Shown in pieces: positions 1 through 12,300 of a stretch of 64,000 nucleotides of DNA (position 1 is its first letter; the number at the start of each line of letters is the position of its first letter). Below the pieces are notes generated by a model. It had not been told where the DNA came from. It made no database searches and saw only the letters and a list, made by a program, of their open reading frames with translations. Origin of the DNA: Euborellia annulipes (taxonomy: Eukaryota > Arthropoda > Insecta > Dermaptera > Anisolabididae); NCBI GenBank assembly GCA_023213315.1, contig JAKCPI010021899.1:1-64000 (forward strand), written 5' to 3'. Position numbers and translations under genes: made by a program.

Positions 1-287
1 GAGTAGGCAGATTGAAACCCCGTAGTCGACCCAAACAGAAGACGGACACAATTACTCACAACAAACCCTCCTCCAGCTCTCAGAGACCCTCCACGCCTCT
101 GGGCCATCCACCAAATTGATCTGGGGACCAGCAAGGCTGCGACCCCGTAAACAACCCTCCTCCATTATTACCCCCTAACCCCCCTTCTCCAAAAGGAGAG
201 CCGAAACGTCGAGTAAATCTCAACATCCCACGCGACTTAACCCGACAAAACATATATATATATACTAATATTTAATTTTTTTTTTAG
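1..287 (+). other. CPSF2 intron, upstream part
   Basis: Non-coding sequence ending in a long T tract and AG acceptor just before exon 1 of the visible gene. Its first 200 bases are C-rich compared with the rest of the window. At 186-214 a small hairpin (TCTCC/GGAGA) is followed by CCGAAACGTC, the 3' half of the hammerhead-like motif seen elsewhere, with no CTGANGA half in front. No coding sequence recognised. Confidence 0.6.
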
Positions 288-393
288 TCTCGACATAATA
301 TGGAAGAATTTGACTTATTTACACTTGATGATGTCGATGCAGCTTTTGATAAAATAATCCAATTAAAATACAATCAAAGTGTTCCAATGAAAG
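288..393 (+). CDS. CPSF2: CPSF2 exon (first in window)
   Basis: Begins after a T-tract AG in phase 0 with SRHN and encodes FTLDD-type sequence (here [13 protein letters not shown]); donor GTATTT, intron phase 1. The methionine at 300-302 is internal to the family alignment, not a start. Confidence 0.93.
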
Positions 394-3300
394 GTATTTA
401 TTTTTATATATACCTATATATAAATATATTTTAAATAAGAATTTAAAAAATGTTATCTAAATTTTCTCAGGCAAAGGCTACGGTTTAACGATCACTCCTC
501 TTCCTGCCGGTCATATGATTGGTGGAACAATTTGGAAAATAGTTAAAGTAGGTGAAGAGGATATAATTTACGCCTTGGATTTCAATCACAAAAAAGAGAG
601 GCATCTCAATGGATGCGAATTAGAACGAGTGCAAAGACCTTCGCTACTCATCACAGATGCATTCAATGCTACATATCAACAAGCAAGACGTCGAACCCGT
701 GATGAAAAATTGATGAGTATGTTTATAATAATGTTGTTTAAAAAACAGCTAAAGAAAGAATGGCATAGGGATTTTTAACGAAAATTCTAACGGTCTATTT
801 ATTTATTATTTTCAATTTACTTTTCAGTCTATAAAATTTGGTAATCTCTAATAATCTAAACCCAAAAAAAGAACAACTTTAATAGCAAACCACAGCAATT
901 ATAAGGGCTTTTGTATATCTCAGATGTCTCAGATATATCAGATGTCGAAAAATAATTATATATATCATGTGTTGGCCCATCAAGTAAAGAAGTAATGAAA
1001 ATATAACCAAATATTTATTAAAGAAGTAGAATGATAATAAAAAAGAGAGAGCAGCTAACTATAATTTCGTTTATTTCCCTTAATTACTGACGTTTCTGTT
1101 TGGAACCAACTTCAGAGCATTAGGACTGTCATGATTCATATTAATTTTAACATTACACCTTTATCAATATCGTTGATCTATTTTATATACAACTAATAAT
1201 TGTGGGTCATCCTACAAAAATGTGTTAACTTTGAGGTCGAATTTGAATTGCACAATTTGTAACTTTGATTTCAATTGTTTGTAATGATTTTGATAGACAA
1301 TAAGTTAATTTTATTGTATCCATATAGTAACACTCAGATTTTTTTATTTATTTTTTGGTCTTAATATATAAGCTCATCAGCCTCCTAGCTTTACTGTTGA
1401 AAAACTTCCAGGGGATTGACGTTTTTTATTTAAAACACAAAAAATCTGCTAATTCATATGGAATACATTTTTTATATATTAAATATAACAATAAAAAGGC
1501 AGTAAATCCAGTATATTGTTGAAATAATTATTAATAAATTTCCAAAATATTAATTACCAAGGGACTGACAACCCGCTTATTTAAATTAATAAATACTTGG
1601 TTATATGTTCTTCATAATTACTTCATGGACCAACACATGATATATATAATTCTTTAAAATAATTTAATTTTCGTGGTTTATTTGTAAAGTTTTCAACGTT
1701 TCGGCCACCCATTCTGTGGCCTTCTTCAGGTACAATTCAGTTTAGATTATAAAGGTTATTACATCTGCGACAATCTCATTTGAATTGTGTTCAATGTAAT
1801 AAATAACTTTTGTGCTCTTAACTGAATTGTTCCTGAAGAAGACCACAGAATCAATGGCCGAAACGTTGCAATCTTTACAAATAAACCAAAGTTAAGTCGA
1901 AAATCAAATTCTTTTATTAATTATAACAACTGTGAAAGCCTAAATTCCAATAAAAATATAATAACAATATTTATCTTAATTTCTTTTTAGCTAACATTTT
2001 ACAAACTCTTCGAAATAATGGCAACGTGTTAGTTACTGTGGACACAGCTGGTCGAGTACTTGAACTTGCTCACATGCTTGATCAACTCTGGAGAAATAAA
2101 GAATCAGGATTATTAGCCTATTCTCTTGCTCTTTTGAACAACGTCAGCTATAATGTGGTCGAATTTGCTAAGTCACAGGTATTTTTTTTTTTAAGGTTTC
2201 TATAAATTTATTTCACTTTTTAAATAATATTGTGAGAAGTCTTAAGGGCCCATTACACGGTCAATCATAATGACTTTACTTTATCAGAATCACATGCTTA
2301 TTAATGTCATTCTGAATAAAGTAATATCTAAATATTTTTCGAGATCTATATATTTGAATAAGATAATAGCGCATAAGTGAAAAATTTTTCTTTAAAGTTT
2401 TTCACGTTTTCGTTACGAGTTAGTAACTTGCGCGACTAACTGCATATAAGGGGAAGTGAGTTTTATTGGTGCAGGTCGAGGGTCCGGTGGCCTGGTGCAA
2501 TGGATAGCACGCCTAAGCCCCGGAAAGGCGGAGATCCTGGGTTCGATTCCCGGGGGCCATGGGATGTTTGGCCTCATCAATAAAAAACACTCACATGTCT
2601 TGTTAAATAAAGTAATATCATTATTATTGACCGTGTAAGGGGCCCTTTAGAGACTACAGTAGAACCCGGTTGTGAAAATTATCTTATACTTGGGGGATTC
2701 CCTTAAGAAAATTTAAAATTTTATCCCCGAATGAATTTTTGTTCTTTAAAGCAGCAATTTCCCTTTCCAGGAAATGAATTTGAAATTTTTTTGCCAAAAC
2801 AGGCCAGATTTTTTCGTGCTTCATTACACTCACCCAGTGGAGATCCCAGAACTTTGTTAAAGGGGGGGGCAACATTTTTGGTTAGGAAAGGCAGTTTTAA
2901 TATATTTAGTTGCGGTTCAAATTACCATTAATAAAGAACTTTTGTATGATTAAAATTATAATATTAATATTAATTAGTTACTAGGTAGAGCCTTGTTTGA
3001 AAAGGATGGAATTTTTTCAAACAATGCTCAAAAGACTGTTCATTAGCCAGTCAATATATCGTTTAAGATAGCAAGTTTGCGAGATATGTTTGTGCTTAAG
3101 ATTGGGCAAAATTGCATCCCCTGGAGTCGAACCAGGACCTCCACACTTTCATGGCGGGTGGACTACCCTTATCCTAGGGCGCTGGTCCAATATAATATTA
3201 ATGTTTTTTGATTTTTTGGGGAGTGGGGCTGGTCCGGGATATTTGGAAAAAAGCATTTATTTTTTCCAAAATATTATTTTTTAATATATATATATTTTCA

Positions 3301-6300
3301 TTATTGTGTTTCAGATTGAATGGATGAGTGATAAATTAATGAGAAACTTTGAAGGGGCTCGAAATAATCCCTTCCAATTTAAGCATCTTCAACTCTGCCA
3401 TAGTTTAGCTGAACTCAATCGTGTTCCTAGTCCAAAAGTAAATATCTTTGCTTTCAATTTTATTTTTAATTACTTTGTATTTTTCATCGCAAATTTTTTT
3501 CAGGTTGTTCTTGCTAGTACTCCTGATATGGAATGTGGATTTTCAAGAGAATTATTTCTTCAATGGTGTTCGAATCCTCATAACAGTATTATTATTACAA
3601 ATAGGTAATTTTTTTTTTTTTTTTTTGTTATTTCTATAAATTGTAATCCACTTTCTTGTCTTTCTAAGAAATTTTTCCAAAATTATTTGGTGTGAATGAT
3701 TCCACGGAAAACGGCAAATATTTTGATTTCAATGAAAATGAAATATACATTTATCTTTAGCGTCCAGAACTCTCTTTTTATGTACAGTGAGGGACAATAT
3801 TAAGTCCCACCCATGCGTTTTCTAGTTGTGATTATTTCACTGTTTTTATAAAAGAAAATGAAAATCTTTATTTGAAATTTTCTAGGTTTGAATCATGAAA
3901 GTTTCCATTAAAAAATATATAATATTTTTTTTTAAACAATGAAATAATTACAAGTAGAAAACGCACCGGTGGGACTTAATATTGTCCCTCACTGTACATT
4001 CCTCATACAACGGTTAACAATAACAGAAGACCACAAGTCGATTTTCTGTTACTGTTGACCGTAACCAAGTTTTTAATTTTCATTGTTCATAGTGTTCCAC
4101 CATATTTATAAAATTCATCTAAATAAAAAAAAGGAAATTTTTGTCGTTTTACCTTGAAATTCCTTTACATTAAGTATATATTGTTTTGTTTGTAGATGGC
4201 CGTAAGGATGATCAATTTTATTATAAGGACATCGGCCAAAAATAAATACTTTTGCGTATTATCCGTTTATTTGTAAATATTTCGATTCCAGTGATATGGA
4301 ATCATCTTCAGTACAATCAACAGATGTTTTGCAAATGGTTCATTTCTCCTTATATGACCCCCCCCCCGTCCCCCAATATGACAAAATAGCTGAGCATTCC
4401 ATGAATGCAATTTTCATAATTCATGGAATGCTCACCTATTTTGTCATATTGGATGGGAGGAATGAACGATTTGCAAAACATCTCTTGATTGTACTAAAGA
4501 TGATTCTATATCACTGGAATCGAAATATTTACAAATAAACGGATAATACGCAAAAGTATTTATTTTTGGCCGATGTCCTTATAATAAAATTGATTAAGTA
4601 TATATATAAAATCCTAAATGGACGATGTTATGCACGAATGAACCAAACGCTATTTACCTAAATCTGAGATAGGGGTGTTTTCATTTGTAGAATTGTAAAC
4701 AAAACCAATGGCAATGACTTTTTTCATTGTTTTTTACACAAAAAGTGCACATAGTAATAATGTGATTTAAATAAAGAAAAGAATAAATGTGATAAATAAA
4801 GAGGTAGGGCGATCTTGTCTCCATTTCGATCATAATGGCGCTTGGTTCCTTTATTCATAACATCGTCCAAATTTCCTAAATATTTTCACTCATTCCATTT
4901 CAAGCCGAACATCTAAATTTAATGAAATTTGATGATTGAATTAATTTCATTAAACCGGAATTTTTTTAAAATAAATAAAATTATTACCCAAAAATTGATG
5001 TAAATTGGAGTCGGAGTTCAAGTGCATTCTTTGGGATGCTGAATAAATAACAAATTCTTGGCCCAAACAAACAATTCAAAAAATCATTTTGATTATCATA
5101 AAGGGTATTAAAGGACTAGTTGTTTTTGGGAACCACCTCTTTAATCTTACCTCTCTACAGTATATATTATATTTACAGTGTAAAAATATTCTTTTATTTT
5201 AATAGAACGTCGCCTGGCACCTTAGCACGTGATTTAATTGACCATGGAGGAAACCGCACTCTTAATTTGGAAATTCGTCGCAGAATCCGTTTAGAAGGTG
5301 CTGAATTAGAAGAACACTTACGAAAAGAAAAAGAATCTAAAGAAAATAAACAGGAAAATAAGTAAGAATATTTAAAAAAAAATTCTATTATTCATTAATA
5401 TTTTTATAATAAAATATTTTTTCTTTTAAAGTGAAGACCATGACATGAGCTCTGAATCTGAAGATGAATTGGAAATGAATGCAGTAGCCAAGGGGAAACA
5501 TGATTTACTTGTTAAAAATGAATCAAAAACACAAACAGGTTTTTTCAAAAGTAGTAAAAAGCAATATCCTATGTTTCCTTTCTTTGAAGAAAAAATCAAG
5601 GTTTGTTAAATTTAAAATTTTATTTTAAAATTTAGGATGGCTAGTAGTCGAACATCCCGGGCCCATTTTTACAATTTATTACTATTAAGCTAATTTTCCG
5701 TGAGTAGCTTGATTTTGATGAAACGACCAACTTTTTTCTCTTACAACAATTCTTGATTGTGGTAGCTATCAGGAGTAGCAGGGATATAATATTTCAATTG
5801 ACGATACTCAAAAATTTATTTTTATTTATGGGTTTTTCATTAAATCTTAAGAAAATTTCCCACCCATGTGTTTTTTTTTTTTTTTTTGTTATTATTTCAT
5901 TGTTTTTATAAAAGAAAATGAATATTTTTATTATTTTCAGGATAATAAGGAATAATTCCCAAAGAAGAATGAGCCAAAATTTATTTCATTCGATTTTAAT
6001 AAAAAATACTAATCACTTGATGACGTTTCGGTTCGGGTTTGAACCATCATCGGAGCTGTGATTTTGTCCTCCGATGATGGTTCAAACCCGAACCGAAACG
6101 TCAGCAAGTGATTAGTATTTTTTATTAAAATCGAATGAAATAAATTTTGGCTGCATTCTTCTTTGGGAATTATTCCTTATTATCCTGAATACAATACTAC
6201 AGCTATAATCAAATATTCAATTACTACAATATTTTTATTGGAAATTTTCTAGGTTTGAACCATGAAAGTTTCCATTAAAAAATATTTAATATTTTTTTAA

Positions 6301-9300
6301 AAACAATGAAATAATCACAAGTAGAAAACGCATGGGTGGGACTTAATATTATCCCTCACTGTACATTGTACAGATATATATTTTGAGGGCAAATTTTTTC
6401 AATAAGGTTAATAATTTTCTTAAGAATTAATGAAAAAACCCATAAATAATAAATTTTTGAGAATCGTCAAATAAAATATTATATCCCTTCTACTCCTGTT
6501 AGCTACCACAATCAAGAATAAAAAGTTGGTCGACTCATCATAATCAAGCTACTCACGGAAAATTAGTTTGATAGTAATAATTTGTAAAAATGGGCCCGGG
6601 ATCCTGGACTATATAGATAATAACAAACCTTTTATTCCCATCTCCCCTCAAAATTTAATATTGTGTTTTAAATTAAAAAGATTAAAAAACTGTGTCCAAA
6701 TTTGTAATCATGAAAGTGGTCGAATCTACAATTCTCGAGCCCTCCTCATTCCAATACTCTGTAAAGCTTAATATTTTAAATTCTTTGTTTATTAAAAATT
6801 AGTTTTATTTTAGGTTGATGAATATGGTGAAATTATTCGCCTCGAAGATTATAAATTAGTGGAAACAAGTCCTGAAATTGAAGATAATAAAGAAAATGTC
6901 GAAGTAAAGGAAGAAGAAGTAGTAGGTAAATATTTATAAATTAAATGCTTTTTTTTTTAACACACACTTTTTTCTCATTCACACTCACACTCCACAGTCT
7001 TTTCGGCAACTTAGGCCATTTAAGACTTTGTCGATAACCGTTATATTAGGTATAGAAGGCAGGGGCGTATTTAAGGGGGGGGGCCGAGGGCGGCCCCCCG
7101 AAATTTCCCAAACACATATCCATATATAGGGTATACAGACATCAGCGAACAAATTTTTCCGCAGGATGGACAACTTTGGTTCCGCAATAGAAAAAATGTT
7201 CCTCAAAAAATTTCGTGTGAAAAAAGAGTTTCTTAAAAAAAAATTTTCCTCAGAAAAATTTTTGAGTTCGGGCCCCCCGAAAAAATTTTCTGTATACCCC
7301 CTGATAGAAGGTAGGCATGCTACCAAGTAGATTAAGCCCGTATGCTAAATTAAATGCTGATTGAATTATAAAGAAACAATTGCTTTGGTTGTATTATTGG
7401 TTTCTTATTATCTCATGAAATTAATTCAGCTTTCATCTTTTTTTTTTCAACATCACTTTTTTCCCATTCACACACACACACACAGTCTTTTCGGCAATTT
7501 AGGCCATTTAAGACTTTTTACGTTACCCGTTATTTGTAAATATATCCATTTTATTTAAGCCATTTGGTATTCATCTAATATCTACATCAGTGCCCTTATA
7601 TTGTTAGCTCTTTTAATATTTTGATTCGTATTTATTTTTTGAAAATTTATTTTTTTTTTTTCAAAGTGCCATAACACAAATTACACTTATTTAATACCCC
7701 ATGAAGTAAATAAGTTTGGTTGACCAAACGAAAATGTATTATCAAAAATTGTAAATTTTAATTTATATTAATTATTCTTTCAGTGGACATTGCCGAAGTT
7801 CCTACAAAGTGCGTCTCGACAGTGAAGCCTATTGCTGTCCAGGCTCAAGTTCACTTCATTGATTTTGAAGGTCGATCTGACGGAGAATCTTTACAAAAGA
7901 TACTAGCACAATTAAGACCCAGAAGGCTAGTACTAGTTCGAGGGTTACCTGAGACCACAGAAGCTGTAGCATCTATGTGCCGAAGCTGGGCCAGAGTTTT
8001 TACTCCCAACCGAGGAGAGATCATTGATGCCACAACGGAAACGCATATTTATCAAGTAATTCAAATATAAAAATTTATCTTAAATAACATATTCTCTCTC
8101 GAAATAATGTTTTTAAAAAATAATGGTTGTGATGTTGAATTAATAATTAAGGAGAAGTCGCCAGTAAAAAAAAAAACAATCTTTTGTTGCTCAATAAAAC
8201 TCAAACATGATATTAATCCATCTTAGGGTTGGTAGATTCGGAGGCTGAATTGATTTTCGATTCGTCGATTTTAAAATCGAAACCAAATAATCGATTTTTT
8301 TTTTTTTTAAATTTTGCGTTGTGCAAATAAGTTGATTTTAAGGTTCTGCTTACGATTTTCAAGCGATTTGTGGAACAAGAAAAATAGAACGCTGCATTAC
8401 TGAAGTCCAAATTAATTTATTCTGACTTTATAACTTGTATAAAGACTAACATATACAGTAGGGTGGTCCTTAAAAATTGATTTTTCAATTTATACCTGGG
8501 CATAATAGTCCAGTCGATATAACTTATTACCTGGAAAGTATTCTGAAGTTAATGAAATTTTTACAGGTTATTTGGGGGTACTCTAGGATGTCTATCCTAA
8601 GTCCCGACCTCGAGGACCCTGTGCTAACTTGGAAGGGGGTGCAAAAACCTCAAAAATTTTGAACTTTTTTCAGTTTGTTTCTTATATTTAACAAGACATG
8701 TGAGTGTTTTTATTGGTGAGGCCAAACATACCATGGCCCCCTGGAATCGAACCCAGGATCTCCGCCTTTCCGGGGATTCCCGGGGGCCATGGTATGTTTG
8801 GCCTCACCAATAAAAAACACTCACAGGTCTTGTTAAATATATCTATGACTAGTTAAGTCCGAATCGAGGTATTTTGAATACTATTATCTTATTCAAATAT
8901 ATAGATCTCGAAAAATATTTAGTTGTTTCTTATATTTCGTAATCTGAGCATATTTTGTCCACTCTAGTCATATGCAAAGTTGTAGAGCATTAAATATGTT
9001 AAAATTTGGTACTTAAAACAAATTTGTAGACCCTATTTTATCCGAGATACGGCCGGTCAAAATATGCTCAGATTACAAAATATAAGAAAAAAAGTCCAAA
9101 ATTGTTGTGCTTTTTGCATTCCTCTTCCCTTCCAAGTTAGCACAGGGCCTTAGAGGTCGAGGACTTAGGATAGACATCCTAGAGCACCCCCAAATAACCT
9201 GTGAAAATTTCATTATCTTCGGAATACTTTACAGGTAAAAAGTTATATCGCCTGGACTGTTAAGGCTAATCCCTCAATGTATTTGAATAGGCCTAAACTC

Positions 9301-12300
9301 TAAAGGACGGTAGCGACCCCTAAAATCATGCTAAAAAATTCGCAAAAAAGTGTGTTTTTTAAAATAAAAAAAAACTTGTAACTTTTAACAAACTCGGAGG
9401 TCCAAACAACATAAGTAAAATCAAAAATAGACCGTCAAAAATCGATTTTTTCAAAGCCCTGAATCGATTCGAGTTTAAAATTTCTAAAATCGATTCGACC
9501 AACCCTAAATTCATCTTCGGTCAAATTGTTAGTTATATTTTTATCCATAGTTGGTCAGAATAGATATGATACCAGTATATATAAATATATATAGGCATAC
9601 ATTAACAAAGAGTGAATTGAAAGAAAGTATTGGTTTCATTAGAAATAGATTTTCCTCCCAACACTTAAATCATCACGGATTGGACACTTTGTCTCACATA
9701 TTCGAGATCTCTCTGGAGTGATTATTTGAGGCAAGCGGCACTCGAACTGTGTGTTCTACTTCAGAACACTAATCCTCTTATCCGCTTAGCCATTTGCCAC
9801 CTTTAAAGATATCTAAATCTATGAATAATAAAATTATAAACTTAAATGAGTCTTTCATTTAAAAAAATTTTTATTATAATTGCTGGTTGATTTCCTTTAC
9901 TAATCTTATAGAACATATTAAAATATAATATTATCATTAGCGTTCCAGCCTTTTGTTTATTATTTTTATTTCCTCTAGAATTTATGTTATTTTTTTTTTA
10001 AAGGTTCGGCTCACAGATGCTCTCGTCTCTTCTCTGGAACTTAAAAAAGGCAAAGAAGCAGAACTTTCTTGGTTGGATGCACATATCACTCTTCGAGACC
10101 AAACCAAAGATGCAAAGCCAAGTGAAATGGATGTCGATGCCCCCAAAAGTAAATATCTCTTTCATTTTATGATATCGTTGTTATATATTTCCTATATTTA
10201 GTGCCAAACTGCCGAATGGGAAGCAATTTTTTGAGGCTCTAGTAGAGCACTTAAATCAAAAATTTTTACTACTTTTAGATGTATTTGTATAGCAAGTGAC
10301 CTGATTTTGACACTCTTAAAAATTAAACTATAAACTTAAACATTTTCTAAAAGAAAAATGAAAAGCCGCCTTTTTTCTCGAAAGTCAACTTCAAAACTAC
10401 TTGTCTAAATAATTTATTAAGTTTAATAATTATTGATTGTTTATTTTTAGGTGATGAATCCGAAATTTATACTCTCGAACCTCTACCTCTCAATCAGGTA
10501 ATTAATTAATATAATTTTTTTTCTATTTCAATTAACCCATTAGTTAAAACTATTTTTCATTGTAGTTGTGGGAATGATTTTTTTTCTTTTTATAAATGTT
10601 GATAAAATTTTGATCCTCTTCCTTGTCTCTAAGTAGCTATTACAAATTAAGAAAAGGGAAACTTCATTCATGTATAAATTAAATAGTATATATATATATA
10701 TTGTATATATACAATATGAAGAGTTGAGAATGATAAAGCCACCTTTTTACTTTCTCTTACCTATATATGTTAATATATAGAGAGAAAGTATTGGATTCAT
10801 GTCAAAAATTCGATGTCGAGATTTTGATCGAAACCTCCGAGTCCAAAAAAAAGTTGTTTTCACAACATCGTCTGTCTGTGTTCAATTTAAAGCATGAAGG
10901 AATTGAGCTAAGAGGTTGAAATTTTCTATTTAAGTTTGACACCCTCCTGAGGAGTGAAAATAAGCTTTTAATCAAAATCAAAAAAATAAATACTTTTTAT
11001 CCGTTTATTTGTAAATATTTCGACCCCTGTGATATGGAATCATCTTCAGTACAATCAACAGATGTTTTGCAAATCGTTACTTTCTCCCATCCAATATGAC
11101 AAAATAGCTGAGCATTCATGGAATGCGACCGAAACGTCGCGAATATCTGGGAGTTTAATTGTTTTGGAGACGTTCCTTCCTGGCTGCCATCTCCTGCCTC
11201 CTATGAAAGGCCTTTCTTAATATGACAAAGTTACATACAGTTTACTGTCTTTTCAGGGAATCATATCAGATTACATGTCGGGGTACATATCTTCTTATTA
11301 TTGCAATATATTCCACTACCTGACCTAGAGATCAGATGCTCCCCTCCCCATCCCACTTGTGAATATCTTAAATTAGTGAAATTTTCAACAAATTTCCAAA
11401 GATCCTCATTAATTTACTATTTATTTTTAAGTATAAATGCTAATAAATCCATGGGCTACTTAATTAGTTAAAATAATAATTGTTTGTCTTAATAAAGATC
11501 CGTTTAAAAATTTTAAGAATATTTAATTTTTTTTTTCTTTTTTAGATAAATGGTCACCAGACTGTATTTATTAACGAACTTAAATTATCTGATTTAAAAC
11601 AAGTTCTCACAAAATGTAATATTGCCTCCGAATTCAGTGGAGGTGTTCTCTGGTGTTGTAACGGCACTGTCGCAGTCAGAAGGGTGAGTTTTCGAAACAA
11701 CCTATAATATTTATCATTTCACTTTTGTTTTGTTTATTTGTACTTATTTAGTCAAACATTTGGCTGAATGCAATTTATATTTAGCAAGAAAATAAAGAAT
11801 TAAAAATAACTAAGGTAAAATAGTCTTTAGCCTATTTTAAATATTATATTTTTTGGAATAAAACAAATGCCTTAATTTAAATTACATTTTCTAATGGAAT
11901 CAGAGATCTGCCCAAATAATTGTCCCATTTTCGAGATTTAATTTTGGTGTAATTTGGAATAAATATTCAAGAAATAATAGAGACCTCTTTATAATGAAAG
12001 AGGGAGCAATCAAGAGAATAGAGCCTCTACGATATTGAAAACTCGACTTGATTATTGTCAGCCCATTTAGCGCTGAGAACATTATTACATAAGAAATTAT
12101 AACTAGGTAGAGCCTTGTTTGAAAAAGATGGAATTTTTTTCAACAAAAGCTTAACTAAACTGTTCATTATCCAGTCAATATATCGTTTAATATTAGAAAT
12201 TTGCGAGATGTGTTTGTGCTTAAGATTGGGCAAAATTGAGCCTCTTGGAATCGAACCAGGACTTCCACGCTCTCGCGGCGGGCTGACTATCATTATCCTT

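Larger units (their letters stand above)
8224..9507. mobile_element. Composite element with TAGGGTTGG termini (intron 9)
   Basis: Outer inverted ends TAGGGTTGGT..GATTCG (8224) and CGAATC..ACCAACCCTA inverted (to 9507), each with ATCGATTT-rich subterminal sequence, hAT-like in style. It encloses the 8456-9290 foldback, which itself encloses a SINE pair. Confidence 0.5.

Noticed and set aside
2500..2580. Functional tRNA gene
   Set aside because: A and B boxes are good, but the anticodon arm cannot form a 7-base loop and the same head recurs with a fixed tail, as in a SINE.
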